This document shows, in pieces, positions 1 through 12,523 of a DNA stretch of 64,000 nucleotides. Position numbers and translations under genes: made by a program. The notes beneath the pieces are model-generated. The model did no database searches. It saw only the letters and a program-made list of their open reading frames with translations, and had not been told where the DNA came from. The stretch's first letter is position 1. Every line of letters starts with the position of its first letter. Origin of the DNA: Pyrenophora tritici-repentis (taxonomy: Eukaryota > Ascomycota > Dothideomycetes > Pleosporales > Pleosporaceae); NCBI RefSeq assembly GCF_003171515.1, contig NC_089395.1:310001-374000 (forward strand), given 5' to 3'.

Positions 1-332
1 CTGTTGTTTATACACGTTCGATCAACAAGCTAAAATGAAGAAAATCTGTAGGGATAATAAGGCTACGGCTAACAGCCGTGGAAGTTGCTAGAGAGGTGGC
101 TGAGGCTGGGGGCTCACGGAAAAGATTGAGCTTTTCGGTTCGATTTCGATGCGGTTCACACGGGTTATATATAACTTGGGGAAGGGGACATCATCGCCTC
201 TTTCAATGCTCCTAGCTTTTCAATCTCGTTGGACAGGGTTAGCCGTCAGCCAAGGACGTTGCATACAGCATAGGCCCTAACAATTCATGGTTCTTGCAAA
301 GCCCACAATTGGGAAGCAAACGCGCTCCTAGC

Positions 333-890
333 CTAGATAGGAATGAAAGCAGAGTGATAGCGAGTACCACAAGCTGCAATATTACCATTATCGAACATGA
401 CGACCATTGGTGAAGCTTTCACGTTTGGAGCCACTGCTTGCAAGTGATAGGTCTGCATTAGCACTGGCATCCGTGTTGGCATCTTTATCGCTTCATTGGT
501 GAGAAGCTGAATGAGAGAATACATGTAGAAATACTTTTGCCTGTCGCCTGGCGGTTTCACAAGGAGCCTCAAAGCGGAGTTTGAAGCGTCGAACGCTATA
601 TGTCCTTGGTCCTGCTCCTGCCCTAGCCAGACGAACACTTGGTGCGCCCTAAACTACATCTTGCCCATTAGCACGACTTGTGCACTCCTAGGTATTCGTC
701 TCATCCATGCAGATTGCGTCAATTTAGATGTAAGCCTTTTCAGGCAGGTGGACATGCCGCAAAGCCCACCATATATTGATAGAGCTCCGAACATACCTTT
801 TCTAACTCATAACGATCGATCACGAGGCCTGAAGAAGTTGCAAGGAATAGTCACACCGACAGAACCCCCGAATGACGACGCGTCCCCTAT
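333..890 (-). pseudogene. Decayed HET-domain (heterokaryon incompatibility) gene fragment
   Basis: On the minus strand, pieces of a HET domain can be read in order but not in one frame. From about 885 down there is GDA..VTIP, then ALRHVHLPEKAYI, a TAA stop (724-726) where the family has Trp, then IDAICMDETNT. A one-base frame change near 690 follows, then RSAQVVLMGKM, a TAG stop (654-656), and RAHQVFVWLGQ, which opens a 101-codon frame ending at 333. HET domains normally read W-[IV]-D-A-[IV]-C-[IM]-x-Q..ERS.QV..M..IY..A..V.VWLG, so the order fits well. HET proteins trigger programmed cell death on non-self fusion in fungi. With two stops and a frame change this copy cannot make a full domain. 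The region downstream on this strand (1-332) shows no further recognisable domain. Confidence 0.72.
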
Positions 891-1978
891 AATGTCTCGA
901 TATATAGTCGTGTGTGCGTGTGCGAACATACCGCGAATGTCTCCGATTATTGATGCGAGAAATTATTTGGAATCGGATGTCATAAGGATGGGTCGATTCT
1001 TTTTGCTTTCAGTCATATCTCCGTAAGCCTCGTGTTTTTTTTTGGGAGACCGTGAGACGGAGTGCGCTACGGATGTCCGACCTATCCCCCAGGCTGACGA
1101 CATTTCCCCGCGCAACTATAGCGCCGGACTGATTTCTTACCGCCTATCAGTGCGGGTGTCGAGTTTTACATGTTGACATGCAACCAGTTGGTCATTGTCC
1201 GGTGCCGTGTCTCATCTACGTCTGGAGTATGTCATGTCGCTGATTGCTGATGTGAACCGTCACGGCCAAGTCACATCGGCCGACGCGGTTTCTTATCGCC
1301 TCACAACTTCTGTTACTCGGCCCTTGCCTGGTTGAAGATCACCACTACCCCACTGCGGTCTGCAGGACGGTATTGATGCGGGTTGAGGGATAGCGTGTCG
1401 ATCTTGAAGCGCTTCGCATCTGTCCATCCGTCGATATTTCAAGTAACATTTACCGGTGTGTGTGGGCACCAATTGGAGAAATCCGGATTCCAGTGCTTTA
1501 TCTGGAGATGCGGAGACGGAGACTTAATATTGATACTATATCTGTCATGATGCTATATCTATCACTGGCGCTGGCAAGATGCCAGTATCAGCCCTCTCCC
1601 GGTGAACTATAACCAGGGACTACTTTTAGCCCGGTTGCGTGCTCGGTGGTCAAAACACCAGTTTCCCTACAAGCATCTCAAACGTTGGCTGGGATTTCGC
1701 GTTATTGAATTCCGTGGATGGATCGTTTCAAGTTGTCAAGTGTCAGGTCAAGTGTCAGGTCAAGTGTCAGGGATGTCAAGGCTGACTGCCTTCTCGGCAT
1801 TGCGTCACTGAAATCAATTCGTGGCCCAAGCTCAAGCTTCTGCTCAAGCTGAACAATACAACCTCAGCATCGCGACTGGTGCTGCGGGAACCTTTTCGCG
1901 GAGATACCTTGTTTCCTTGTCTGATCGACTATTGATCTCTTTTGCCGTTGCTGAGTAAGAGCGCGCAGCTACCCCACC
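891..1978. other. Intergenic, nothing coding recognised; short tandem repeat inside
   Basis: No convincing gene. The open frames here are short and resemble no family. The only structure seen is the 12-bp tandem repeat at 1735-1770. The stretch next to the HET relic may hold further decayed sequence, but nothing could be aligned by eye. Confidence 0.5.
1735..1770. repeat. 12-bp tandem repeat, three perfect copies
   Basis: The unit GTCAAGTGTCAG occurs three times in perfect tandem (1735-1746, 1747-1758, 1759-1770). It is followed by a related GGATGTCAAG. A 12-bp unit keeps frame, but the surrounding frame is not convincing coding sequence. Confidence 0.9.
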
Positions 1979-3945
1979 ATGCACGGCATCATCGAGCTCT
2001 CGCTTCAGCTCCTCAACTCATTCCAGCCGGCCAATTTCGGTGCGTAATTTTAGGCTGACCAGCAACTTTACTTTTCCGGATCCTCCTGCGACTCGTGGTA
2101 AATTGGCTAATCCTGGGGAGGTCGTGCCGGAATCCAAGTGCCTCTGCAAGACCAAGATCATGTGCGCCGTAAGTACTACAATCTGACATGGTCATGACAG
2201 CCCAGAGTCACAAGGCTGGGCATCAACTGATCTTACATCAGCTACACCAGTGACAAAGTCCTCTGGGCTTCCGGACTACTTTGTGACTGATGATGGGCAC
2301 TTTCAAGGTCCTACCCAGACTGGCTCAGCCCCGTTCCTTGCGCAGACCAATCTAGCGCCGTTTGCTGGTGTGTCTTACATACCCAACACGCCTCTTGAGA
2401 CCCAAGTCCCTATTGTCGGCAATGTGGACAATAAGAACATTTTCCAGAGCCTTGCCAACATTAGTCCGTACTTTCCGAATCCACGCGGTTTCGGTGTCAA
2501 TGAGTACCCAGTACCAGCTGGCACTAACGTGACATGGCTGAACATGGTACATCGGCATGGTAGCCGATACCCCGAAGTATCCGGGGAAGCCGCAGAAAGG
2601 ACTCTGGGCAAGAAGCTCACTGATGCTGCGGGCAAGTTTACCGGACACGGGCCACTGTCGTTCCTCAACGACTGGAAGTTTTTGCTGGGTGCCGAGATCT
2701 TGGTGCCGAATGGGAAGCAGGAGCTGTTCACGTCGGGCACACTGCATTATTACCAATACGGTCATCTGTACCCAAACAATGGGAGCAAGATCGTTGTCAG
2801 GAGTACTACGCAGCGTCGCATGACGGAGTCTGCAGAGTACTTTTTGGCAGGTTTCTTTGGCTTGGGCTGGCCGCAAAACGCTACCTTGGAGTTGGCTATT
2901 GAGGCACCTGGCTTCAACAATACGTTGGCTGGTTACAAGCAATGCAATCATTCGAGCTGGCACATGGCTCGCGGAGGTATGCATGCTGTTTGATCATGTG
3001 TGTTTAGACTGACGCTATGTAGCCCTCATGGAGTGGGTTGGCGTGTACCTCCATGATGCCCATCAGAGGTTCAGAAGCAACCTTACTGGTGACCTTGATT
3101 GGACCATCAACGACACATGTAGGTCAAGTGATGTATTTCAAGTGTCAATCTGACCCTCCCAGACAATGCTCAAGCCTTGTGCTCCTACGAGACTGTCTCC
3201 CTAGGCTTTTCTCACTGGTGTGGTCTATTCACCTACGAGGAGTGGGAAGGCTACGAATATGCACTTGACATTGCATTCCAAGCCGGAACGGGTTTTGCGT
3301 CTCCCGTTGGACGAGCAATCGGCATTGGTACTACTCTTTCTCCCAAGATGAAAACAAGAAAACTAACCCTTCCAAGGCTATGTGGAAGAAGTCCTCGCCC
3401 GAATGCAACACCACGTCATAACGTCCCCCTCCGCCCAAATCAACATCACCCTCGACAACAACACCGTCACCTTCCCCGTAGACCAAAACCTAAACCTCGA
3501 CTTCTCCCACGACGCCGGCATCCTAAGCATCCTCGTCGCCTTCGGCCTCACCCAATTCGCAGACATGCTACCAACTACACACATCAAACAGGACCGCGAG
3601 TTCATCCTCTCCCACCTGCAGCCCTTTGCCGGCCGCCTCGACATTGAAGTCATCAAAGCGCCTGCACCTGTGAACCCTAGACGCGGCGATAAGACGGTTT
3701 ATCTTGAAGGTGGGCCGACTAGTTATGTGCATTTTATACTTAACCAGAGGACTATTCCGCTAGGGAGGAGTCATGAGGCGTGTGGGAAGAGGGACGATGG
3801 GTGGTGTGAGATGAGCGCTTTTCTAAAAGTCATGGAGAGGCAGATTGAGCTCGCGGATTATGACTACGCTTGCTTTGGGGAGTACGAGGAGCCGGGGTAT
3901 GGGGATGTTAGGGATGGAAGGCCGATTGTACGGAAGGAGGTGTAG
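1979..3945 (+). CDS. Histidine acid phosphatase, phytase-like
   Basis: Clade-2 histidine phosphatase that hydrolyses phosphomonoesters such as phytate; members are usually secreted. The catalytic motif is VHRHGSRYP, with the nucleophilic His in RHGxRxP, at about 2549-2575. The proton-donor HD lies in LDFSHDAGIL near 3500-3530. RSTTQRRMTESAEYFLAGF is the conserved second Arg region. Exons with matching phase: 2251 (or 2242)-2976, 3023-3118, 3163-3327 and 3377-3945 (stop); introns are 44-49 bp. The N-terminus is uncertain. The long frame starts at an intron acceptor, not an ATG. Exons 1979-2039 and 2121-2168 would join in phase and give an ATG, but this is tentative and I see no clear signal peptide. 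Many possible N-glycosylation sites (NVT, NAT, NNT, NIT) fit secretion. Confidence 0.82.
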
Positions 3946-6137
3946 GTAGGCGTAGAGGTAGAGGTAGATATAATACGGGGTAGAGATAGTATACTTACTA
4001 CAAATCATCGTACGAAATACCCCATTCTATGGGTGTGAGTCTGTATAAAAAAGAATCTATTCACTACCTACACCTCTCTCTCTCTATTCTCTATTCTCTA
4101 TTCTCTATTCTCTATTCTCTATTCTCTATTCTCTCGCTGTAGTCACCACACATCCTTCTTCCTCCATCCTATTCCACCCAACCAATCCCACCAGACGCAA
4201 CGCCACACAGATTAAGTTTAATCCCCGATGCGTCATGCAACCTCTCACCTATTAAACTCCCACCCTCACCCTTGCCTCCAAAATCACCGACGCTGATGTG
4301 CCGAATGCAGTATGCAGATTGTTGTATGCAGCTTGGTACAGGAAGGGTATAGTGGGGTGCTTCCTTCTGCATGGATGCAGATGTGTGGCTGGATTTAGTG
4401 GAGAGCCCACGAGGGTTCCGAGATAGCCGCGGGTTGTTGTTGGTTGTTGTTAGTGAGGGGTTGGAGTGGGAATAGAGGGATTTGGGTGTTGTTGGGTTGG
4501 GAGTGGGGTTGTGGTCGTGTGCTGCTATTCTAATGTAATGCTTTGTATGGGGTTTTTTGTTTAGGATTTGCTGTTTACTATCTATGCGTGTATATGTGTA
4601 ATATGTGTGTATGTATATACCCCTCTATCTCTGTATTATGTACCCCTCCATGACATCTCATCTCTACATATATCGAACCGACGGTTTCAATCCGCTCTCT
4701 TCTGTTTGGTTGAACAGTAATAGCAACGACGTCAGTCAGTATCTGGTAGGCCTAAAACAAAAGGGAAACTAGAAAAGCTAAATAAGATCCACCTGCAAGG
4801 TCGAACAAAAGGGATTCGCAACATTGATATCTTGCTAACAATCCCAACAACCCCATTATCCATCCTGTATTTCGCGGTACCAGATTCCCCATCTCCATCC
4901 TCATCCCACCCCTATTTCCCTGTCCTACTCCATCTTCCCTGTTCTGTTCCGTTCCGTTCCGTTCTCTTCCGCCGCCGCTCCCTACTACTTACACTCCTCC
5001 CACATCCACCAAAGTACCGATATGCACTCAACACCCCCTTTCCACGCTACCTACCCTTTCCGTTCTCTTCCGCCTCATACTGTACGCGTACGCAAGTCTT
5101 AACCTCCAATACCAAGTACCGTGCCATGCCCCGTTCCTAGTAATTAGTCCGATTTTTTTTCCAGTACCGGATATCGCTGTCCCTTGGTAGCCAAGTACAA
5201 ACGCATATACATGCTGTTCCTGGCATTAGGTTAGGGTTACGTATGTTGCCCATCATCATCACTGTCACCATGATCAGATTATCGTATTCGAGTCATACAC
5301 AAACCATCACCGGTAACAAACACGGCACTTCCCCATGTATCCACCTTACCCTATCCCACCCAGTACCGTGTCGGTATCTCCCATCTACCCATTCATTCAT
5401 TCCATATACGTTCCCCAGATGTCCATGTCACCTCACCACTTTCCCTACCCTAACCCCCTCCTCTTCCGACTGGTCCCGGCAATCAAACCCGCTCAATGAT
5501 GAACATGCAAAAGCACTAGAACAGGAAAACCCCATCTCGCACAATGGCCAGCGCGTGCATGGGCAGTCAGACAGTACGTACTGTACATACCGGTGAATAA
5601 GGGTAATCAAGTAGACATGAGCATGGATCGGTAATATACAACCGTCTCATCCATCATCCGAAGATCATCACTCACTGCCTCGCTTGCATTTCTGTGTCAA
5701 AGGAAATGCAATTAGAAATCCAGAGAGTACTTACTATAGAGAGCAGGGATAGGATAGGACAGAGAAAAATGTCGCGTGTTTATACCCATTCAGCGCAATT
5801 CCCGCGTTTGCAACCACATACCATTCCATAATCTCACTGCCTTGTTTTCAACTACCGCTTTATGTTTACTCAATCAAACCATACATCGACCATTCCAACC
5901 ATGCAAAGCAACGTGTCGTCGCCAATATTGATTCAATTAGATCGCAACAGTTGCTTCTCCAACTCAATCACGACATCAACAAACAAAGCAGCTGAAATAT
6001 TTCCATATCGAATTTCATCCGACTAAAGTGTACACAAAATACATATCCTCTCTCTATGCTGTCTCCTCATCCCATCTCACATCCCCCCCTTCCCTTTCAC
6101 AAACCCTCCTTACCCCCCTTATACATCTTACACCACT
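3946..6137. other. Intergenic, C/T-rich, no gene recognised
   Basis: About 2.2 kb between the phosphatase stop and the MPP-beta stop. It is pyrimidine-rich and low in complexity, with a 7-bp microsatellite at 4081-4129. Open frames on the plus strand (4832, 5243) are Ser/Pro/Thr/Tyr-rich translations of C/T-rich DNA and are not credible genes. Confidence 0.6.
4081..4129. repeat. (TCTCTAT)7 microsatellite
   Basis: Seven perfect tandem copies of TCTCTAT followed by a partial copy, about 135 bp beyond the phosphatase stop codon, so perhaps in its 3' UTR. Confidence 0.95.
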
Positions 6138-7796
6138 CTACGACAACATCCTACTCATATCATTCCTAATCCGATTATAATCCAGCAGCCCCTCAATCTG
6201 ACCGACGGCCGAGACCGCCACATCCTTATCCCAAAGCCTGTTGCGAGCAAATTGCATCACATCCTTCTCCGAGATGCGACCAACGACGCGCTCAATCTCC
6301 TCTGGTGCTAACCGGCGACCGGTGGTGACGATTTGGCGACCAATGTCCTCTGCGACGGCCGTGGTGCCGTCGAGGGCGAGGAGGAGCGAGGCTTTGAGTT
6401 GGGCTTTGGCGCGCTCCACTTCGGCGGACGTCACGTTCATCGAGAGGCGGGTCCATTCGCGAAGGGTGAAGTGGACGAGGTCGTCGAGTTGGGTGAGGTT
6501 GGAGCTGGTTAGGTAGATGCCCCAGAGACTGTTGGGGGTTAGTGTGGTTATATTTGATGTTGGCTGGTCGCGACTTACCCAGTGTCCGAGTAGCTGGTGG
6601 AGAAGCTCATGAAGCTGTTGGCCAGAGCATTCTGCGAGACAAAGTTGCTGAGCTTGCTGCCAAGGTAGTCTGAGGTGCCCATGGCACGGTCCCAGTTACC
6701 GACAATAGCTTGTGTGACGAGAGCAGTGAAGTAGTCGGGGTCGCTCCAGCTCACACCCTCGACAGCAATGGCAATGTTGGCGGTACCCATGGTGTCGTCA
6801 CGGAGGCGGACTTCTGATCCAATAAAGTCGGGCTTCTGCTTCTGCTCAGCCGCGAGAGACTTGGCAGAGTAGTCCTGGGGCTCGGCGGGTAGGTTGGCAA
6901 AGTACTTTTCGGCAAGCTCGACCAATTGCTCGTGAGGAATGCCACCAGCACCAACGAGAACCATGCGGTCGGCAGTGTAGTTGGTCTTGATGTAGTTTTC
7001 GAGGTCGGCGCGCTGGATGCTCTGAATGTTCTCCTTGGGTCCGAGAATGGTGCGGCCGAGGGGCTGGCCCTGGAAAGCAGTGGCGTGTAGGTGATCGAAA
7101 ACAACCTCTTCAAGCTGCTTGTCGACTTCTTCCTGCTCGCGGAGAATGACATCACGCTCGCGCTCAATAGCCTGGGCCTCGAGCTTGGAGTTTTGGAGGA
7201 TATCGGAGAGAATGTCGACGGCAGCCGGGACGTCATTGTTGAAGGCCTTGGCGTAGTAGACGGTGTTTTCGCGCTGTCCTTATCAACACACATTCTATAT
7301 CAACACAATTTCCGCACATACCGAAGTGTAGGCGTTGAGATGGCCGCCCATGTTTTCTATCTCGAGTTCCAATTGCTGCTGTGTGCGCTTCTGGGTACCC
7401 TGTTGCCCGCATCAGCTTCCTGTGTACTCCGTCTGCCATTGGGACGTCCTACCTTGAAAGCAAGGTGCTCGAGGAAGTGTGCAGTTCCGTTGGTCTCGTC
7501 TGTCTCGGCGCGGCTACCAGCATCAATCCACACACCAACGGTCGATGTCTGGGCCCATGGAGAGTGTTCGGTAGCAATCTGCGCAGTCGGGTCAATTGCA
7601 GCCCTCTCATGTTTCATCGTGTCCAGCCTACCGTGAAGCCATTGCCAAGTGTCGTCGACTCAGTCTTTGCGCCGTAGGAGACGGGCGTGGCCAGGCCGCG
7701 GGTCAAGGGCGAGGCTCTCGATGTCTTTACGGCATTGATGGCGGCGCGGGAGCGCATCGATTGCCGCAGGTTGAGTGCGAGCCGGCGGGAAGCCAT
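6138..7796 (-). CDS. MAS1: Mitochondrial processing peptidase, beta subunit
   Basis: Catalytic subunit of the matrix processing peptidase (M16B), which removes presequences from imported proteins. In Neurospora the same polypeptide is also core protein I of complex III. Five exons join in phase: 7796-7632, 7578-7453, 7399-7322, 7273-6579 and 6528-6138, giving 484 residues, the usual length. The N-terminus is an Arg/Ser/Ala-rich presequence ([19 protein letters not shown]). The zinc motif HxxEH is seen as [11 protein letters not shown] at residues 89-93. RENTVYYAK and the [15 protein letters not shown] segment, with the further Glu ligand, follow in exon 4. The C-terminal part carries [20 protein letters not shown]. 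The start ATG at 7796 faces SDH4 across a 282-bp shared promoter. Confidence 0.95.
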
Positions 7797-8078
7797 TGCG
7801 TGTGCTCGCTGTGGCTTTTTGTATGGGAGATGGGGCTTAGATGGGGTTGGGGTTGGGTTCGTCGAGCTGCAGCTTGGCCAAGGTGAAGTCGATGATGGGT
7901 GAAATCTGCTGTTCGGAATTTCCCGGCCCCGCCCGCTGGCCAATGAGCGCATTGGTGTTGACGACAATGCCATATCCTCGGCAGAGTGTCGTCGAAACAC
8001 CAGTTCGTCCCGATACTGCAGCTTGCGACCTTTAACCCCCTCCAAGCTGAAGTAGACGTATAGACGTAAACTGCAGAT
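7797..8078. promoter_or_regulatory. Shared divergent promoter of MPP-beta and SDH4
   Basis: Only 282 bp separate the start codons of two divergently transcribed genes for mitochondrial proteins, so both promoters must lie here. No binding site was identified. Co-regulation is an inference from the arrangement. Confidence 0.6.
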
Positions 8079-8769
8079 ATGGCTTCCTCTCTACGTCCCG
8101 GGCTCTTCAGGCAAGTCTGCGCAAAGCCTCAATCATCGCAGCGCATGCTATCAACCTCCACCACCTCCACCATCAATCGCCCGCTCGCCCAACAGCTACG
8201 ACCAGCATTCCAGCGCTCAGTCATCCAGCAATCCACACGCATTGCCGCCTTCCACGCTACCCAGCGCAACGCCATCTTGCCCCCACTACCCCAGAAGATT
8301 GTCGGTACCGCAAACGACCCCACGCCCGTACCCGACCCAGACTACACGCACGGAAGTTACCACTGGAGCTTTGAGAGGTGCGACATATCACGTGTCCTAT
8401 TGTATCTACAACTAATAATCTGACCTAGAATCGTCTCTGCTGGTCTCATTCCCCTAACCGTTGCGCCCTTCGCCGCTGGCTCGCTGAACCCTGTAACCGA
8501 CTCCATCCTCTGCGCTCTTCTGGTAGTCCACTCGCACATTGGTTTTGAGTAAGAACTCCTTGTTTCACATACGTACATCTATAGCTATATTAACAACCCT
8601 CAGATCATGCATCATCGATTACTTCCCCAAGAAGCGCGTCCCCAAGACTCGCGCGGCCGCCAATTGGGCTCTTCGCGCTGGAACCGTCGCCCTCGGTCTT
8701 GCGCTCTACTCGTTCGAGACGAACGATGTTGGTATTACCGAGGCTGTTGTTAGGCTGTGGCATGCATAA
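8079..8769 (+). CDS. SDH4: Succinate dehydrogenase membrane anchor (CybS / small cytochrome b subunit)
   Basis: Small inner-membrane anchor of complex II, which helps bind heme b and ubiquinone and passes electrons from succinate to the quinone pool. Exons 8079-8377, 8429-8548 and 8604-8769 join in phase to 194 residues. The N-terminal about 65 residues are a Ser/Thr/Arg/Gln-rich presequence containing AFHATQRN. YHWSFERIVSAGLIPLTVAP opens the CybS domain. HSHIGFESCIIDYF carries the conserved His (heme) and Asp-Tyr (quinone site). A last membrane helix, ALRAGTVALGLALYSF, precedes the C-terminus RLWHA. Introns are 51 and 55 bp. It is divergent from MPP-beta. Confidence 0.94.
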
Positions 8770-9722
8770 GCGGGTTTGGGATGTATGAATAAATACAAGC
8801 ATATTGAGTGATTTTACATGAAATACATTGGAACGATGATTTCGTTATTAGTGGTGTGTTTTGTGATTGTGTTATAGTCTTCATCCCTCATGTTATTCTG
8901 ATTGTTCTCCTGAAGACTATCTATTTGATCCGTTCGAACGATTTCAAAGGAACAGGAAAGTTTGCACAAAGTGAACCATTGATCCTTTTATCCTAGAAAC
9001 CCTACTCAACCCCCTTCCACGCACACAGGTCGATGTCCCACCACTCCGTCACCACTATTCTCGATACGATGTCATTGCCTGAAAGAATTGATGTTGTGGG
9101 ATGTAAAGTGGACGATGACGAGGTTTAAGATTAGATTAGATTGGATTGGATTGAATATATAGGGTGATAGTAGTAGTTACTAGATTTGTAGACTGAGGGG
9201 GGGAATGAGGAGAGGGAGGTATCTGGGAGATATGTGGAGATAGAGGATAGATAAGGTGGAGTTTGGGAGTTAGGTTTAGGAAGCGGGATGGTTAGGTTAG
9301 TATTGTTAGGGTTATGCTTGTGCTTATGCTTGGTGTTTTGCCGAATTTAAGGATAGGGTTCACATTGCAAATAGGTTACGAATCCTGGGTATCAAAGGTA
9401 GAAAGTGGTGTGTGGTGTGTGAGAAAGAGAGGAAGAAACCGTCTAGGGCTAGTCGGAAGGTGAAGCATATGAGTTCATTGCCTGGGGTTTACACTACCAG
9501 GTAGAGTTCGAAACGAGTGATTTAGCACTCAATAACAAACACACCATAATAGATGTATACACCGCCATCAGTGTACATGAACTGACAGAATACCAAAGCA
9601 TACTTGATTCAAGAATGCCAGTGCTTCTATTCTCAACAACGAGGGCAAGCTTCCCTTGTACACCAAAGTCTACCAAACAGCTGTTATTGTATGACCAAAA
9701 AACCTTGATATCCGGAGTGTAC
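8770..9722. other. Intergenic, no gene recognised
   Basis: About 0.95 kb between convergent SDH4 and the F-box-like gene. AT- and G-rich low-complexity sequence; nothing structured was seen. Confidence 0.6.
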
Positions 9723-10724
9723 CTATAAGTGGCCGTTTGCCTGCTGTCTCAAAAACCATGTCCAAGCATCCTCCTCCTCAGGCTCCTCCAAGGGATCCTC
9801 AGTATTCCACACATCATCCCATCTTCTCGGGTGGCGCTCCACCGTGATGGTCGTGCTTCTTTCAAGCACAGCCCAAGCGGGGGGATCAAGGCTCATGTCC
9901 CAAAACCGATCATTCTCGCTATATTCTTCCTTCACTGTGGACTTGATATCGCGTCGCCTGGAAAACTTGCCCGGGGGCGCCAAGTATGTTTTAATCCGCG
10001 CCAGGGCCTTTTTCTCCTCACCCCTAAGCACACCTATAGCCCGGATCCGTTTCGGATTCCATTGTCGTAGGAAGTCGGGGGCGAAGTCGAAGACGCGACA
10101 GCAGACTATCGGACAAAAGGCTTCGCTGACATCCAACTCGAGCTTATCAAGTTGGCATTGAATTGACAGCAACCTTTGGCTCGCACCCCGCCATTCCCTT
10201 GCCAGGCTGTCATGCGAATAATGATGTGCTTCCAGCATGCGGCTGAAATGAAACGACGACTTGAATCTATGGTACATGTTGTGGACACCTGGATTACGAC
10301 TCGAGTCGAGCTGGTTCCATGAACTAGAACCCATCATGAAAGGGATATCGTGCCGTTGAGTATAGCTGATGCTGAGATTCTTGAGGTTTTTGCTCTGAGC
10401 CGAGAAGCATGGGCGAGGTTGTCGAGCATTCTGAGCGAATGAAAAGGTTTGGGGTAGAACGAATAGGTTCTTGGTGAGATACTCATATTCGGCCTCTTTG
10501 TGTATCAGCTTGCAAACGAGGAAGATTGATAGTGACGGAGTCGCGTATTTTTTACAGCCCCAGAATCGGAGATAGCCAGACCGTTCGCGTATGTTTGGCG
10601 AATAGAAGACCTTGCCAACCACTACGAAGTACTTGTAAATTTTGACTCTTATCTCGGACGGTAACTTCAGGAAGGGAAATGGTGCCGGGATAGTTGGGTC
10701 AATGGGGGTGGAAGTTGACGCCAT
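9723..10724 (-). CDS. Hypothetical protein with F-box/2EXR-like N-terminus
   Basis: Uninterrupted 333-residue frame from ATG 10724 to a stop at 9723. After a Pro/Thr-rich start comes FPFLKLPSEIRVKIYKYFVV (about residues 17-36), the LPxEIRxxIY motif shared by fungal F-box-like and 2EXR-domain proteins. LSIFLVCKLIHKEAEYEYLT (residues 65-84) matches the usual following 'L..C+..+.EA...' helix of that group. The C-terminal part is basic (RRDIKSTVKEEY, ERHPRRWDDVW) and then acidic (EDPLEEPEEEDAWTW). No catalytic residues are recognised and the function is unknown. F-box proteins usually bring substrates to SCF ubiquitin ligases, but this short motif alone does not prove that role. Confidence 0.72.
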   Translation of the reverse strand: MASTSTPIDPTIPAPFPFLKLPSEIRVKIYKYFVVVGKVFYSPNIRERSGYLRFWGCKKYATPSLSIFLVCKLIHKEAEYEYLTKNLFVLPQTFSFAQNARQPRPCFSAQSKNLKNLSISYTQRHDIPFMMGSSSWNQLDSSRNPGVHNMYHRFKSSFHFSRMLEAHHYSHDSLAREWRGASQRLLSIQCQLDKLELDVSEAFCPIVCCRVFDFAPDFLRQWNPKRIRAIGVLRGEEKKALARIKTYLAPPGKFSRRRDIKSTVKEEYSENDRFWDMSLDPPAWAVLERSTTITVERHPRRWDDVWNTEDPLEEPEEEDAWTWFLRQQANGHL

Positions 10725-11519
10725 AGCTGGCAGCCGACCTGGGATTTTTTGTCACTTTTTGAACTGATCGACCATCGTATATGAGTCAAGAATAATGTTG
10801 TGCTTACCTGACAATAGGATGAACTGGCGATTGACGAAAGAAGAAGTGGGGTAATATATTCCGATGGAGACTAGACTCTCGTTGAGAATGGCGAGTGGAT
10901 GGGATGTAGAAACTATGGTGGAAAGAGAAACGATAGTAATAACAGTGACAAGCGACGTAAGTAGTCCATAGAATGTGTGCGTCCTTGTCTTCTGTGCAGT
11001 GTTGACTTGGAAGGCGCCATGAGGCCGTCACCAGGAGCACGTTGTTACAGGAAACAGCTATCAACCCCTTCGGCCTTGCCCTAAAGCCATATCGAGTTAG
11101 TAGTTTAATACATGCACCGCATACAACCGTGTATCAAATGGCTTTGGATATAGTCTTTGTTATCAAGTCTTCTAAAGGGATTGTAGGGAAAGCAAAACCA
11201 TGAGCCACCAGACACTCCCTAGCTGCGCAAAAGACGTCGATGTCAACACCCAACTTGTACTCATCAAAACTTGAGCCTTGAAGGTCAGACAAGGACTCGT
11301 ACAAGACACATGTAGGATATGGACAGTGGCAAAAAAGTGTAACGTGGGCTGTAGACGGGATGAGAATTCGAAGTCTAACAAAGCGCGTCCGGCCTGAAGC
11401 ACCCTAGGATATATCCTCTATTCCACTAGGAAATGATGGGCGTGGTATCATTTACCTTTACCAAGATGCACCATACCATTAACCCCTGCCATTTTTGCGT
11501 CTGATATGGGATTTTCGAT
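10725..11519. other. Intergenic, no gene recognised
   Basis: About 0.8 kb upstream of the F-box-like gene and downstream of the 14-3-3 gene. No supported coding frame or repeat. Confidence 0.6.

Positions 11520-12523
<1,004 letters not shown>

Noticed and set aside
2352..2984. 210-codon minus-strand frame over the phosphatase
   Set aside because: Shadow of the real plus-strand gene, which has catalytic motifs.
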